A stretch of 64,000 nt of DNA from Streptomyces cyanogenus. GTDB lineage: Bacteria > Actinomycetota > Actinomycetes > Streptomycetales > Streptomycetaceae. Location of the stretch: the NCBI RefSeq assembly GCF_017526105.1, contig NZ_CP071839.1, forward strand, positions 3,583,501 through 3,647,500, in the 5' to 3' direction. The notes beneath the pieces are model-generated. The model saw nothing but the letters and a program-made list of their open reading frames with translations. It did no database searches and was not told the origin of the DNA. Position numbers and translations under genes: made by a program. Shown here piece by piece: positions 46,303-55,271 of this stretch. Numbering within the stretch: position 1 is the first letter of the stretch; each line of letters opens with the position of its first letter.

Positions 46303-47049
46303 CTAGCGGATCTCGAGGATCTTCTCCCGCATCGCGTAGACCACGGCCTCCATCCGGGAGTGCAGCTGCAGCTTCTCCAGGATGTTGCGGACGTGGTTCT
46401 TCACGGTGTTCTCGGAGATGAACAACTCCTTGGCGATGTCCCGGTTGTTCATGCCGGTGGCGACGAGTTTGAGCACCTCCAGCTCCCGGTCGGTCAACCG
46501 GGGTGCGGGCACCAGCCGGCGCTCGTCGGTGCGCTGGATCATCGACTTGAACTCGGTGAGGAGTTTCGACGCCATCGAGGGGCTGATCTGCGACTGTCCG
46601 TCGGCCACCGCGCGAATGGCGGTGGCCACCTCGTCGGTCGAGATCTCCTTGAGGAGGTATCCGGTCGCACCCGCCTTGATCGCGTCGTAGAGGTCGGCCT
46701 CCTCGTCGCTGATCGTCAGCATGATGATCTTGGCGCTGGGGGCGACCTCCTTGATGGAGGTGCAGGCCTCGATCCCCCCGCGCTTGGGCATGCGGACGTC
46801 CATCAGAACGATGTCGGGCAGCAGGTCGGCGGCCTTGTCGACGGCCTCGGCGCCGTCGCCCGCCTCGCCGACGACCTGGATGTCCTCCTCGGCCGCGAGC
46901 ACGATCTCCAGGCCGCGCCGGAAGAGGGCGTGGTCGTCCACGACCAGGACCCTGATCGGCTCCTTGCGCGACGGGCCCGCGTCCGGGCCCATGCCGATGA
47001 CATCGTCGTCGGCATCCCCGTCCCGCATCGGTCCGAAGGTGTCCGCCAT
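46303..47049 (-). CDS. LuxR/NarL-family response regulator
   Basis: 248 residues. A variable acidic N-terminus (1-30), then a receiver domain (about 31-150) with DDH at 39-41, phospho-acceptor Asp84 in VLMDVRMP, the conserved Thr in MLTIS and Lys in YLLKE; then a LuxR helix-turn-helix (about 185-245, LTDRELEVLKLVATGMNNRDIAKELFI in short). A strong GGGGGAGGAACG precedes ATG 47049. No sensor kinase is adjacent. It lies downstream of hpf on the same strand, but hpf has its own terminator. The order secA, regulator, hpf, comF, lpqB is that of S. coelicolor. Confidence 0.95.
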   Translation of the reverse strand: MADTFGPMRDGDADDDVIGMGPDAGPSRKEPIRVLVVDDHALFRRGLEIVLAAEEDIQVVGEAGDGAEAVDKAADLLPDIVLMDVRMPKRGGIEACTSIKEVAPSAKIIMLTISDEEADLYDAIKAGATGYLLKEISTDEVATAIRAVADGQSQISPSMASKLLTEFKSMIQRTDERRLVPAPRLTDRELEVLKLVATGMNNRDIAKELFISENTVKNHVRNILEKLQLHSRMEAVVYAMREKILEIR

Positions 47050-47191
47050 CGTTCCTCCCCCTGAAGGCTGTGGCCTGTGGTCCTGTGCCATCGCCAACCC
47101 AAGGCAGCGGCCCACCGGTTGGGCCGGTGCGGCCATGATTTCATGCCCGGACGACACCGAGGTGACGTGCGGGGCGCGAAGTGGACGCACA

Positions 47192-47232
47192 CCGGTGCCC
47201 CTGGGGGCGCACACACGCTCCAGGGGCACCGG
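47192..47232 (-). terminator. Terminator of hpf
   Basis: A perfect 13-bp stem CCGGTGCCCCTGG and its complement, 20 bases beyond the hpf stop on the minus strand. Confidence 0.85.
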
Positions 47233-47252
47233 CTCAGCTTCCGCCGGGTGGG

Positions 47253-47945
47253 TCAGCCGCCCAGCGTGCCACCCGCCTCGGGGGCATGCGCCTCGGTGAC
47301 CATCGGGTCCGTGCTGAGGTGGATCACGCCGTAGTCGTAGGCGTGCCGCCGGTAGACGACGCTCGGTTCCTTCGTCTCGGAGTCGACGAACAAGTAGAAG
47401 TCGTGGCCGACCAGTTCCATCTCGTAGAGGGCCTGGTCGAGGCTCATCGGGGCGGCGACGTGGGTCTTCTCGCGGACGATGAGGGGGCCTTCTCCCTTGA
47501 CCTCCAGCGAGCCGATCTTCTTGGTCGGCACTCCGTCCGTCTCCTCCTCGTGGACGGGGAGGCCGTTGCCGTTCAGTGTCGCCGCGTCCGGGACGTGGTC
47601 GGGGACCTCCGCCGCCGAGATCCGGCGAGAGCCCCGGCGCGAGAACCGCTTGTCGTGCTGCTTGCGCAGCCGGGCATCCAGCTTCTCCGCCGCCAGGTCG
47701 AGTGCCGCGTACGGATCGCTGGCCGCTGCCTCCGCCCGGATCACCGGACCGCGGGAGCGGAGCGTGATCTCCACTCGGTCACAGCGGTCGGCCTGTCGGG
47801 GGTTCGGCTCCTTGGACACCTCGACGTCGAGGCTGATCACCTTGGCATCGAGCCTCTGGATCTTCTCCAGCTTCAGCTTCTCGGCCACGTGCTTGCGGAA
47901 CCGCTCGGGCACCTCGGTCTTGCGGCCTTTGACGACGATGTCCAC
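47253..47945 (-). CDS. hpf: Ribosome hibernation promoting factor, long form
   Basis: 230 residues. N-terminal HPF/YfiA domain (about 1-105, beginning MDIVVKGRKTEVPERFRKHV in short), a linker, and a C-terminal dimerisation domain (about 170-225, FYLFVDSETKEPSVVYRRHAYDYGVIHL region). Long HPFs pair 70S ribosomes into inactive 100S dimers in stationary phase or stress. The GTG at 47945 is chosen for GGAG six bases upstream and because the fold starts there; a GTG at 48002 would add 19 unconserved residues. The leader is probably about 200 bases long and contains a 22-bp palindrome and a 14-codon open frame. The gene neighbourhood matches mycobacteria. Confidence 0.95.
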   Translation of the reverse strand: MDIVVKGRKTEVPERFRKHVAEKLKLEKIQRLDAKVISLDVEVSKEPNPRQADRCDRVEITLRSRGPVIRAEAAASDPYAALDLAAEKLDARLRKQHDKRFSRRGSRRISAAEVPDHVPDAATLNGNGLPVHEEETDGVPTKKIGSLEVKGEGPLIVREKTHVAAPMSLDQALYEMELVGHDFYLFVDSETKEPSVVYRRHAYDYGVIHLSTDPMVTEAHAPEAGGTLGG

Positions 47946-48003
47946 GCAGAACTCCGTTCCCGGATCGCTCCGCTGCATCGGCGGAGCATCTCCCTTTCGC
48001 ACC

Positions 48004-48025
48004 AGGTCCGGTGATCACCGGACCT
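48004..48025. promoter_or_regulatory. Perfect 22-bp palindrome in the hpf leader
   Basis: A fully symmetric 22-bp sequence with no spacer (half-site AGGTCCGGTGA), 59 bases upstream of the hpf start. It could be a dimeric-regulator operator or, in RNA, a hairpin. Confidence 0.7.
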
Positions 48026-48158
48026 CGGACTCGGTGACTTCCACCTCCTCCTCCCCCATGGGCGAGATCTGCACCCCACCGGTGCGGGTGATTGCCGAAA
48101 AACCCGCAGCACGGCATTCGGATATGCGAGGCCTGGCCTGCACCTTTCCTCACACCCG

Positions 48159-48188
48159 AACATATCTCGCCCGGACGGATGTCGTCAC
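48159..48188 (-). promoter_or_regulatory. Candidate hpf promoter
   Basis: Minus strand: GTGACG (48188-48183), an 18-base spacer, TATGTT (48164-48159). A start about seven bases on would give an hpf leader of roughly 200 bases. Confidence 0.45.
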
Positions 48189-48258
48189 CCTCTACTGCGG
48201 CGTACCTCCGTTCAGGTGAATTGCGCCTGTCACCACCTGCAACGATGCAAGTTGACGT

Positions 48259-49128
48259 TCAGTTCCTGCTTATTTCGAATGAATCGCGAGGGGCGGCGAT
48301 CACTGCGGCACGGAGCTTCCGGCCAAGAGCGTTCGGGACGGTCTTTTCCTGTGCACTGTGCACCCACTCGCTCCTCTCCTGTCGTGCACCGGTCCGTCGT
48401 TCCTCCCTACCTTCCCGAGTTATCGCCGCATACACGACCGTGCCGCGAGCAGGCCGGGACACATCCGCCTCCCGCAGGGCCCGCGCCGCCTCCGCGAGAC
48501 TGGCGCCCGTCGTCATCAGGTCGTCGACGAGCACCACGCGGCCCGCGCCGAGCAGCCGGCCGCCGCCCGGGCTCACCTCCAGCGCCCCGGCGAGGTTCGC
48601 CAGGCGCTGCCGGGCGTCCAGCCCCGCCTGGTCCGCCACGGCCCGCCGCTGACGCAGCACGGCCGCCACCCGGGCGGGTGTCCCGGTGCGCCGCAGCTCC
48701 CCGGCCGCCGCGAGCGCCATCCGCCGCACCGGATCGTGCCCGCGCGCCCGCACGGCCCACCGCGCGGAGGGCACGGGAACCAGCAGCACGGACCCGCACT
48801 CCGGCGAACCGGCCGCCCCGCCGCCGGCGCCGTGCTCGCCGAGGCCTGCCCGAACGGCCCTCGCCAGTGCCCTGCCCAGCACTCCCGCGAGGACCAGCGC
48901 GCCGCGCTCCTTGTGCGCGAGCAGCAGCGCGCGCACCTCCGCCGCGTAGGGAGCCACCGCGTGCACCACCGGCAGCCCGGCCGGCTCCGGCACCGGCCGC
49001 ACCCGCCGGGACACGCCCGCGTCGAGCTTGGCCCGGCACCGCGCGCAGAGCACCGTACGAGGTGCACCGCAACCCGCGCAGTCCGCCGGCAGCACCAGGT
49101 CGGTGAGGTCCTGCCACCACCCCCGCAT
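48259..49128 (-). CDS. ComF-family phosphoribosyltransferase-like protein
   Basis: 289 residues. The N-terminal zinc-ribbon cysteines CAGCG-LCARC (about 18-33) and the PRPP-binding loop VVLVDDLMTTGAS (about 203-215) define the ComF family; in naturally competent bacteria it helps DNA uptake, elsewhere its role is unclear. VPVPSARWAVRARGHDP is also typical. About 45 C-terminal residues beyond the usual ComF end are basic and unremarkable. ATG 49128 has only a weak ribosome-binding site. It lies between lpqB and hpf, as Rv3242c does in mycobacteria. I see no other competence genes. Confidence 0.9.
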   Translation of the reverse strand: MRGWWQDLTDLVLPADCAGCGAPRTVLCARCRAKLDAGVSRRVRPVPEPAGLPVVHAVAPYAAEVRALLLAHKERGALVLAGVLGRALARAVRAGLGEHGAGGGAAGSPECGSVLLVPVPSARWAVRARGHDPVRRMALAAAGELRRTGTPARVAAVLRQRRAVADQAGLDARQRLANLAGALEVSPGGGRLLGAGRVVLVDDLMTTGASLAEAARALREADVSRPARGTVVYAAITREGREERRTGARQERSEWVHSAQEKTVPNALGRKLRAAVIAAPRDSFEISRN

Positions 49129-49252
49129 GACCACCACTGTGCCAACGCCGCCGCCGACCGGCCACCCCTGTGGACAACGCCCTGTGGAAAACCCGGAGCA
49201 CCACCACCGGGCACGGCGGCGGCACGGCGGTCACCCAGGACGGCTTCGACGG

Positions 49253-51082
49253 TCAGCCCGGATAGACCGGCGCGGTCCCGTCCTTGTCGACCTTCTGCCA
49301 CTGCGCCCCGGACGGCAGCCGTACGATCCCGTCCTCCGAGTAGGCCACCAGCGGCACCCGCTCGTCCTCGGCCGCGGCGATCGCCTTGACACTGGTGAGG
49401 GCGCCCGGCGCCGGACCGTCGAGCGTGGAGCCGTCGACCTGCACGTACCGCAGCTGCTGCACGCCGCCCTGTTCCTGCCCGACGACGAGCAGCCTGCTGT
49501 CCCCGGCCCAGGAGATGGCGCTGACCTGCTCCAGGTCCGGCGCCGCCGACCGCAGTCCGTCGACCGAGATGCCCTGCCCGGTGCCGTCGTCGCGCTGGAT
49601 CCGGCCGATGAACAGGGACTGCTTGCCGTCCTTCGCCACGACCAGCGCGATCCGCGCCCCGTCCGCGGCCACCCGGACGTCCTCGATCCGACCGGGCAGG
49701 TCCGGCACGGCCACCTGCTCCGACTTGGCGACGCCCTGTTCCAGTACGAACAGCCCCGGCCGGTGCGGATCCCGGTCGGCCACCCACAGATCCCCGCGGG
49801 CGTCCCAACTTGGGGTGGTCAGCCGCTCGGCGGGGGTCGGACCGGCACTGGTCACCGGTGGCTCACCGAGCGAACCGTCCGACGCCAGCGACGTCACGTA
49901 CAGCGACCTGCCCTCGTCGCCGACCCCGGCCGCGGTGTGCTCGTCCCGCGACACCGCGACGGACTGCAGCCTCTTGCCGCCCTCGCCGAGCGGACCAGGT
50001 ACCGGAACCGACCCGGTGCCGGTGCTGCCGGCCTGCATCCGTACGGCGCGGTGCTTGCCGTCGAGGAAGTACAGGTATTCGGGCCGCTTGGACGAACCGT
50101 GCCAGGCGGCCGACTCGGCGCGCTCCTCGGTCAGTTCGCACAGCCGGTCGTCGCCGGCCCCCCGCAGCTCGACGGAATCCAGCGTCGGCGCCAGGTTCCG
50201 CAGGGTGAACAGCACCTGCGTCGCCATCTCGGTGCACTTGCCCGCGGTGACCTGCGACGGCTTGAGGTTCAGCGGCACCGTCAGCTTGTTCTGGTCGTCC
50301 GGTGCCAGCCCGGACGCGTCCTTCTGCAGCGCCGTACCGGTCGGGAAGCTGGACCTCACCACCGGCTCCAGCCAGGCGGTGGGCCCGTTCAGCAGCGAGC
50401 GGACCATCTGGGTCATCGGGTCGACCTTGCTGCGCACGAACACCGGATCGGCGACCGCCACCGGCTGTCCGCTCACCCCGACCGCCGTGTGGGAGGCGAA
50501 GTAGAACTTGTCGACGGACGTGTAGTTCCGCTGGAAGTCCGACTTGCCCATGACGACGCCGTCGGGCAGCCCGTCGATGCGCCACTGCCCGCTCTTGGGG
50601 TTCTTCGTGAGGTGCAGTTTCTTGCGGTAGGGGCCGTCGGCGGGCTGGTAGGCCTGCTGCGCGTCGACCGTGGCGACCCGGGTACCGGCCAGCACACAGG
50701 TGACGCTGTTGGTCTCCTCCCGGCCGCCCGGGCGGCAGTCGGTCTCGATGGTCGGCCCGTTCGCGAGGACCGTGGTCGACCGCTCCGGCCGCCACTTGCC
50801 CGCCGCATCGGCCGTCAGGTACTTGCGCGCCGTGTCGTACCCCGGGTCGTCGCTGGTCAGGGCCTCCAGGAAGCCCTGCATGATCTCGCCCGGACCGGCG
50901 CCGTCGGCCGGCGGCATGGCGAACACCCGGACGCCGGTGTCCTGCCGCGGCGTGGACTCCACGTCCCGCAGGTCCCCGCTGTCGGGCATCGAGGCACATC
51001 CGGCCAGCAGTACGACACCCAGGGCGGCGTACGCCACCGCGCGCACCGGCCGCCGCCGTGCGCCCCCCGTGCGGTCAGCCAC
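49253..51082 (-). CDS. lpqB: Lipoprotein LpqB, partner of the MtrAB system
   Basis: A 609-residue exported lipoprotein. A signal peptide with lipobox LAGC (Cys29) is followed by an N-terminal GerMN-like region (about 160-300, with SDFQRNYTSVDKFYF and DPMTQMVRSLLNGP) and a C-terminal beta-propeller-like half. In actinobacteria LpqB binds the external domain of MtrB and tunes MtrAB signalling. The GTG at 51082 has GGGGAGG upstream and overlaps the end of mtrB by eight bases, so mtrA-mtrB-lpqB are one coupled operon. Confidence 0.95.
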   Translation of the reverse strand: MADRTGGARRRPVRAVAYAALGVVLLAGCASMPDSGDLRDVESTPRQDTGVRVFAMPPADGAGPGEIMQGFLEALTSDDPGYDTARKYLTADAAGKWRPERSTTVLANGPTIETDCRPGGREETNSVTCVLAGTRVATVDAQQAYQPADGPYRKKLHLTKNPKSGQWRIDGLPDGVVMGKSDFQRNYTSVDKFYFASHTAVGVSGQPVAVADPVFVRSKVDPMTQMVRSLLNGPTAWLEPVVRSSFPTGTALQKDASGLAPDDQNKLTVPLNLKPSQVTAGKCTEMATQVLFTLRNLAPTLDSVELRGAGDDRLCELTEERAESAAWHGSSKRPEYLYFLDGKHRAVRMQAGSTGTGSVPVPGPLGEGGKRLQSVAVSRDEHTAAGVGDEGRSLYVTSLASDGSLGEPPVTSAGPTPAERLTTPSWDARGDLWVADRDPHRPGLFVLEQGVAKSEQVAVPDLPGRIEDVRVAADGARIALVVAKDGKQSLFIGRIQRDDGTGQGISVDGLRSAAPDLEQVSAISWAGDSRLLVVGQEQGGVQQLRYVQVDGSTLDGPAPGALTSVKAIAAAEDERVPLVAYSEDGIVRLPSGAQWQKVDKDGTAPVYPG

Positions 51083-53171
51083 GAAATGCCTCCCCTGGCT
51101 CGGTCGAGTCCTTCGGCGGAGCGGTCTCCGGCCGGTCCGCGCTCGCCCCGGGCGCCGGACGCGCGGCGGGCCCGTCACCCGGGCGCCGGGCGCCGCCGGT
51201 GGGCCGGGGCACCACGCGCGCGCCGTTGCCGTTGCCGGGCAGGGCGGTCGGGTCGGCGGCGGGCGTCGCGGCGGTCAGCCGCGGCGCGATCGGCGTCCTG
51301 GGCGGCAGCGCGGGCGCCTGGGCGCCGGCCTGCTGCACCGGGACGGTCGCCCGCTTCTCCTCGCCCTCGCGGTGCCCGCCGGCTTCGGCCAAGCCGCGGT
51401 TGCGGCGCGAGTCCTTGGGCTCCAGCGGTATCGGCGAACCCCGCAGCGGCTCGTCCGCGGTCCTGGGCAGCGTCAGCCGGAACTGGGAGCCGCCGCCCGG
51501 CTCGCCCCAGGCCTGCAGCCAGCCGCCGTGCAGCCGCGCGTCCTCCAGGGCGATCGACAGCCCGAGGCCGGTGCCGCCGGTGGTACGCGCGCGTGCCGGG
51601 TCGGCCCGCCAGAAGCGGCTGAAGACCCGGGTCGCCTCACCCGGCTTCAGTCCGACGCCGTAGTCCCGCACCGCGACGGCCACGGCCCCGCCCGCCGCGG
51701 CGAGCTTGACCACGACGTCCTTGCCCTCGCCGTGCTCGACGGCGTTGACGACCAGGTTGCGCAGGACGCGCTCCACGCGCCGGGCATCCGCCTCGGCGAC
51801 GACGGGCTGCTGGTCGCCGACCACCCGTATGTGCGTGCCCTTGCGCTCGGCGAGCGGTTCGGCACCGCTCACCACCCGCCGGACGACCTCCCTGAGGTCG
51901 ATCGGCTCGGCCTCCAGCGCCGCCGCGCCCGCGTCGAAACGGCTGATCTCCAGCAGGTCCGCGAGCAGCGACTCGAACCGGTCCAGCTGGTCGGCGAGCA
52001 GCTCGGCCGAGCGCGCGGTCACCGGGTCGAAGTCCTCCCGCGCCTCGTGGATGACGTCGGCGGCCATCCGCACGGTGGTCAGCGGAGTGCGCAGCTCGTG
52101 CGAGACGTCGGAGACGAACCGCCGCTGCATCCGCGACAGGTCCTCCAGCTGCTGGATCTTGACCTGCAGGTTCTGCGCCATCTTGTTGAAGGCCTCGCCC
52201 AGACGGGCGATGTCGTCCTCGCCGGTGACCTTCATCCGTTCCTGCAGCCGCCCGGCGGACAGCCGCTCCGCGATACCGGCCGCCATCCGCACCGGCGTGA
52301 CGACCTGCCGCACCACCAGCCAGGCGATGGCGCCGAGCAGGACGACGACGAACAGCCCGGCCGTGGCGAGGGTGCCCTTGACCAGGCTCAGGGACTTCTC
52401 CTCCTGCGTGAGCGGAAAGAGGTAGTACAGCTCGTACGGGCGGCCGTTGGGGTCGTTGAGCTGCTTGCCGATGGCGAGGCCCGGCTGCGATTCCTTGCCG
52501 CCGTCGTAGACGATCCGCGTGTTGCTCTGGACAGCCGTCGTACCGCTGTTGACCCGCTCGCGCAGGGCCTCGGGCACGCTGGAGGTCGGGTTGACGTTCG
52601 CGGAACCGCGCGGGCTGCGCCCGCCGCCGCTGTCGTCGCCCACGGGCAGCGTCACCACCTCGAAGGCGCCCGCGCCACCGCTGGACAGCGACTCCACGAG
52701 GTCGCTCATCCACGGGATGACGTTCTGCGACTGCCGCCCGTCCGCGGTCGGCGTCCGGTCGTCGGTACCGGCACCGGCGCCACTGGCCGCCTCGTCGGCC
52801 TTCTGCTTGGCCACCGCGAACCCGCCCGTGGCCTGGCTCTGCGACGCCTTCACCTTCGCGTCCAGCAGGCCGTTGCGCACCTGCCCGATCACGACGAAGC
52901 CCAGCAGCAGAACGACACCCAGCGACATCAGCAGGGTGGTGGCGACGACCCTGAGCTGGATGTTGCGCCGCCACAGCCGCATCACCGGCAGCAGCGGACG
53001 GCGCACCCAGCGCAGGAACAGCCGCAGCACCGGGCTGCCCTGGACCCCGCCGTTCAGCAGCCCGCCGGGGAACAGGCCCCGGAAGCGCGCACCCGCCGCC
53101 GGCCGGCCGACAGGCCGCCCCGGCCGGGCCCCGGAACCGCCGGGGGCCGAAGCGGCACTGTCCCCGGACAT
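51075..53171 (-). CDS. mtrB: Sensor histidine kinase MtrB
   Basis: 698 residues. A Gly/Pro-rich cytoplasmic N-terminus; TM1 at about 73-97 (LLMSLGVVLLLGFVVIG); an external sensor of about 200 residues; TM2 (LFVVVLLGAIAWLVV, about 270); HAMP; HisKA with phospho-acceptor His in SDVSHELRTPL (about 353); HATPase with NLVVNAVEHGEG, DYGVGL and GTGLGLSIA; and a Pro/Ala-rich tail of about 100 residues. It phosphorylates MtrA. ATG 53171 starts one base after the mtrA stop. Location: plasma membrane. The long tail is typical of Streptomyces MtrB. Confidence 0.96.
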   Translation of the reverse strand: MSGDSAASAPGGSGARPGRPVGRPAAGARFRGLFPGGLLNGGVQGSPVLRLFLRWVRRPLLPVMRLWRRNIQLRVVATTLLMSLGVVLLLGFVVIGQVRNGLLDAKVKASQSQATGGFAVAKQKADEAASGAGAGTDDRTPTADGRQSQNVIPWMSDLVESLSSGGAGAFEVVTLPVGDDSGGGRSPRGSANVNPTSSVPEALRERVNSGTTAVQSNTRIVYDGGKESQPGLAIGKQLNDPNGRPYELYYLFPLTQEEKSLSLVKGTLATAGLFVVVLLGAIAWLVVRQVVTPVRMAAGIAERLSAGRLQERMKVTGEDDIARLGEAFNKMAQNLQVKIQQLEDLSRMQRRFVSDVSHELRTPLTTVRMAADVIHEAREDFDPVTARSAELLADQLDRFESLLADLLEISRFDAGAAALEAEPIDLREVVRRVVSGAEPLAERKGTHIRVVGDQQPVVAEADARRVERVLRNLVVNAVEHGEGKDVVVKLAAAGGAVAVAVRDYGVGLKPGEATRVFSRFWRADPARARTTGGTGLGLSIALEDARLHGGWLQAWGEPGGGSQFRLTLPRTADEPLRGSPIPLEPKDSRRNRGLAEAGGHREGEEKRATVPVQQAGAQAPALPPRTPIAPRLTAATPAADPTALPGNGNGARVVPRPTGGARRPGDGPAARPAPGASADRPETAPPKDSTEPGEAFRG

Positions 53172-53172
53172 G

Positions 53173-53862
53173 TCAGCTCGGCCCGGCCTTGTAACCGACA
53201 CCACGGACGGTCACCACGATCTCCGGCCGCTCCGGGTCCTTCTCGACCTTGGAGCGCAGCCGCTGGACGTGCACGTTGACGAGCCGCGTGTCGGCCGCGT
53301 GCCGGTAGCCCCACACCTGCTCGAGCAGCACCTCGCGGGTGAACACCTGCCACGGCTTGCGCGCGAGCGCGACCAGCAGGTCGAACTCCAGCGGGGTCAG
53401 CGCTATCGACTGTCCGTCCCGCTTCACCGAGTGCCCGGCGACATCGATGACCAGGTCACCGATGGTGAGCTGCTCCGGCGCCGGCTCCTCCGACCTGCGC
53501 AGCCGCGCCCGGATCCGGGCCACCAGCTCCTTGGGCTTGAACGGCTTGACGATGTAGTCGTCGGCACCCGACTCCAGGCCCACGACGACGTCGACGGTGT
53601 CGCTCTTGGCCGTGAGCATCACGATCGGCACCCCGGACTCCGCCCGGATCAGCCGGCAGACCTCGATGCCGTCCCGTCCGGGCAGCATCAGGTCGAGCAG
53701 CACCAAGTCGGGCTTGCTCTCACGGAAAGCGGCCAGCGCCTTGTCGCCGTCGGCTACGAAAGACGGCTCAAAACCTTCACCACGCAGCACGATCCCGAGC
53801 ATCTCGGCCAGTGCTGTGTCGTCGTCGACGACAAGGACTCGTCCCTTCATAAACGACATCAT
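53173..53862 (-). CDS. mtrA: Response regulator MtrA
   Basis: A 229-residue OmpR/PhoB-family regulator. Receiver domain with DDD at 13-15, phospho-acceptor Asp57 in LLDLMLPG, Thr in MLTAKS, Lys in VKPFKPKEL; C-terminal winged helix (about 130-225) with PLEFDLLVALARKP and the recognition segment DTRLVNVHVQRLRSKVE. In Streptomyces MtrA controls development and antibiotic genes; in mycobacteria cell-cycle and wall genes. The first of three close ATGs (53862) matches the S. coelicolor protein as I remember it; later ATGs cannot be excluded. First gene of the mtrA-mtrB-lpqB operon. Confidence 0.97.
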   Translation of the reverse strand: MMSFMKGRVLVVDDDTALAEMLGIVLRGEGFEPSFVADGDKALAAFRESKPDLVLLDLMLPGRDGIEVCRLIRAESGVPIVMLTAKSDTVDVVVGLESGADDYIVKPFKPKELVARIRARLRRSEEPAPEQLTIGDLVIDVAGHSVKRDGQSIALTPLEFDLLVALARKPWQVFTREVLLEQVWGYRHAADTRLVNVHVQRLRSKVEKDPERPEIVVTVRGVGYKAGPS

Positions 53863-53970
53863 CCCATTCTCGTAACAGTGACAGAGGCGCTGGTGAGCGA
53901 GGTCACTGGCCGGTGACGATAGTCGTACGGGGCCGTCACTGTCTGCCCCTGTCCATCGACGACGATGGCG

Positions 53971-55131
53971 CTACGGCTCTCGACGCGCCGTCGGCGGCGC
54001 TCCCGCCGAAGACCTGGCACACATCTCCGCCAGGGCCTCGGCCGTCACCGGCGAGACCGCGCCCTCCTCGGTCACGACCGCCGTGACCAGCTCGGGCGGC
54101 GTCACATCGAACGCCGGGTTGTAGGCCTGGGTCCCCAGAGGGGCCACCGGAACCCCGCCCCCGGCCCCCGTCACCGGTACCTGCGGCGCCGCGACCTCGG
54201 TCACCTCGAAGCCGGGGCGCTGCTCGACCTCGATGGACGCCCCGTCGGGCGTGTCCAGGTCGACCGTCGTCACCGGCGCCACCACGATGAACGGCACATG
54301 GTGGTACCGGGCGAGCACCGCGAGCGGATAGCTCCCCACCTTGTTCGCCACCGAACCGTCGGCCGCGATCCGGTCCGCCCCGATCAGCACCGCGTCCACC
54401 TCGCCCGCCGCGAACAGGGAACCCGCCGCGTTGTCGGTGAGCAGTGTGTACGCCATGCCGCTGCGGGCCGCCTCGTACGCCGTCAGACGAGCGCCCTGCA
54501 GCAGCGGACGCGTCTCGTCCACCCACAGCCGCCGCAGCCGCCCCTCCCGGTGCGCCGCCAGGGCCACCGCGAAGGCCGTGCCCTCCCCGCCCGACACCAG
54601 GGAACCGCTGTTGCAGTGGGTCAGGATCCGGTGCCCGCCGCCGGGCAGCAGCTCGTCCAGCAGCGCCAGCCCATGGGCAGCCATCCGGGCGCTGGCCTCG
54701 GCGTCCTCCTGGTGCAGCGCCCGCGCCGCGGCCAGCGCCGCCACCGCGGCGGCGGTGGGGTCGCCGGTCCGGGCCAGCTCCGCCCGGTGCGCGGCCTCGG
54801 CCCGGCGCACCCCGACGGACAGGTTCACCGCGGTGGGCCTGGCTCCCTCCAGCGCCCGGGCCGCCTCGGCCACGTCGAAGCCGCGCGCGGCGGCGAGCGC
54901 GACGCCGTACGCCCCCGCGATCCCGAGCAGCGGCGCCCCGCGCACGGCGAGCGAACGGATCGCCTCCACCAGCGCCGCCGCGTCCGTGCACACCAGCTCG
55001 ACCTCTTCGGCCGGGAGCCTCGTCTGATCGAGAAGGACCAGTACGGGACCTTCTGGTGGTTCCTCCCATCGGATCGCAGGTATCTCGGTCGGCCGCCTGT
55101 CCCCGCTGGTTCGCTCCTGCTGATCAGCCAT
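53971..55131 (-). CDS. mtnA: S-methyl-5-thioribose-1-phosphate isomerase
   Basis: 386 residues, eIF2B-alpha/MtnA family. It isomerises methylthioribose-1-phosphate to methylthioribulose-1-phosphate in methionine salvage. Catalytic Cys173 in THCNSGSL and Asp253 in GADRIAADGSVANKVG are both present, as is the N-terminal RGAPLLGIAGAYG block. ATG 55131 is chosen; the promoter TGGACT, 17 bases, TATCCG (about 55175-55147 on the minus strand) predicts a very short leader, in line with the lack of a ribosome-binding site. It lies upstream of mtrA on the same strand, 108 bases away, as in S. coelicolor. Confidence 0.95.
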   Translation of the reverse strand: MADQQERTSGDRRPTEIPAIRWEEPPEGPVLVLLDQTRLPAEEVELVCTDAAALVEAIRSLAVRGAPLLGIAGAYGVALAAARGFDVAEAARALEGARPTAVNLSVGVRRAEAAHRAELARTGDPTAAAVAALAAARALHQEDAEASARMAAHGLALLDELLPGGGHRILTHCNSGSLVSGGEGTAFAVALAAHREGRLRRLWVDETRPLLQGARLTAYEAARSGMAYTLLTDNAAGSLFAAGEVDAVLIGADRIAADGSVANKVGSYPLAVLARYHHVPFIVVAPVTTVDLDTPDGASIEVEQRPGFEVTEVAAPQVPVTGAGGGVPVAPLGTQAYNPAFDVTPPELVTAVVTEEGAVSPVTAEALAEMCARSSAGAPPTARREP

Positions 55132-55271
55132 GCCGTCAGTCTGCCCCGGATACGGCGGACAATTGAAGGAGTCCAGCCCCCACCGCGGCCGATCCCCCGG
55201 TGACCAGCCCATGGCACGATGGCTGCCAACCTGCCGCCGCGACCGCGGACGGGCACCGAGAAGGAGCTTCG

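Noticed and set aside
53872..53884. GTAACAGTGACAG upstream of mtrA as a possible MtrA autoregulatory site
   Set aside because: It only loosely resembles MtrA direct repeats, and a single weak match next to the start is not enough.
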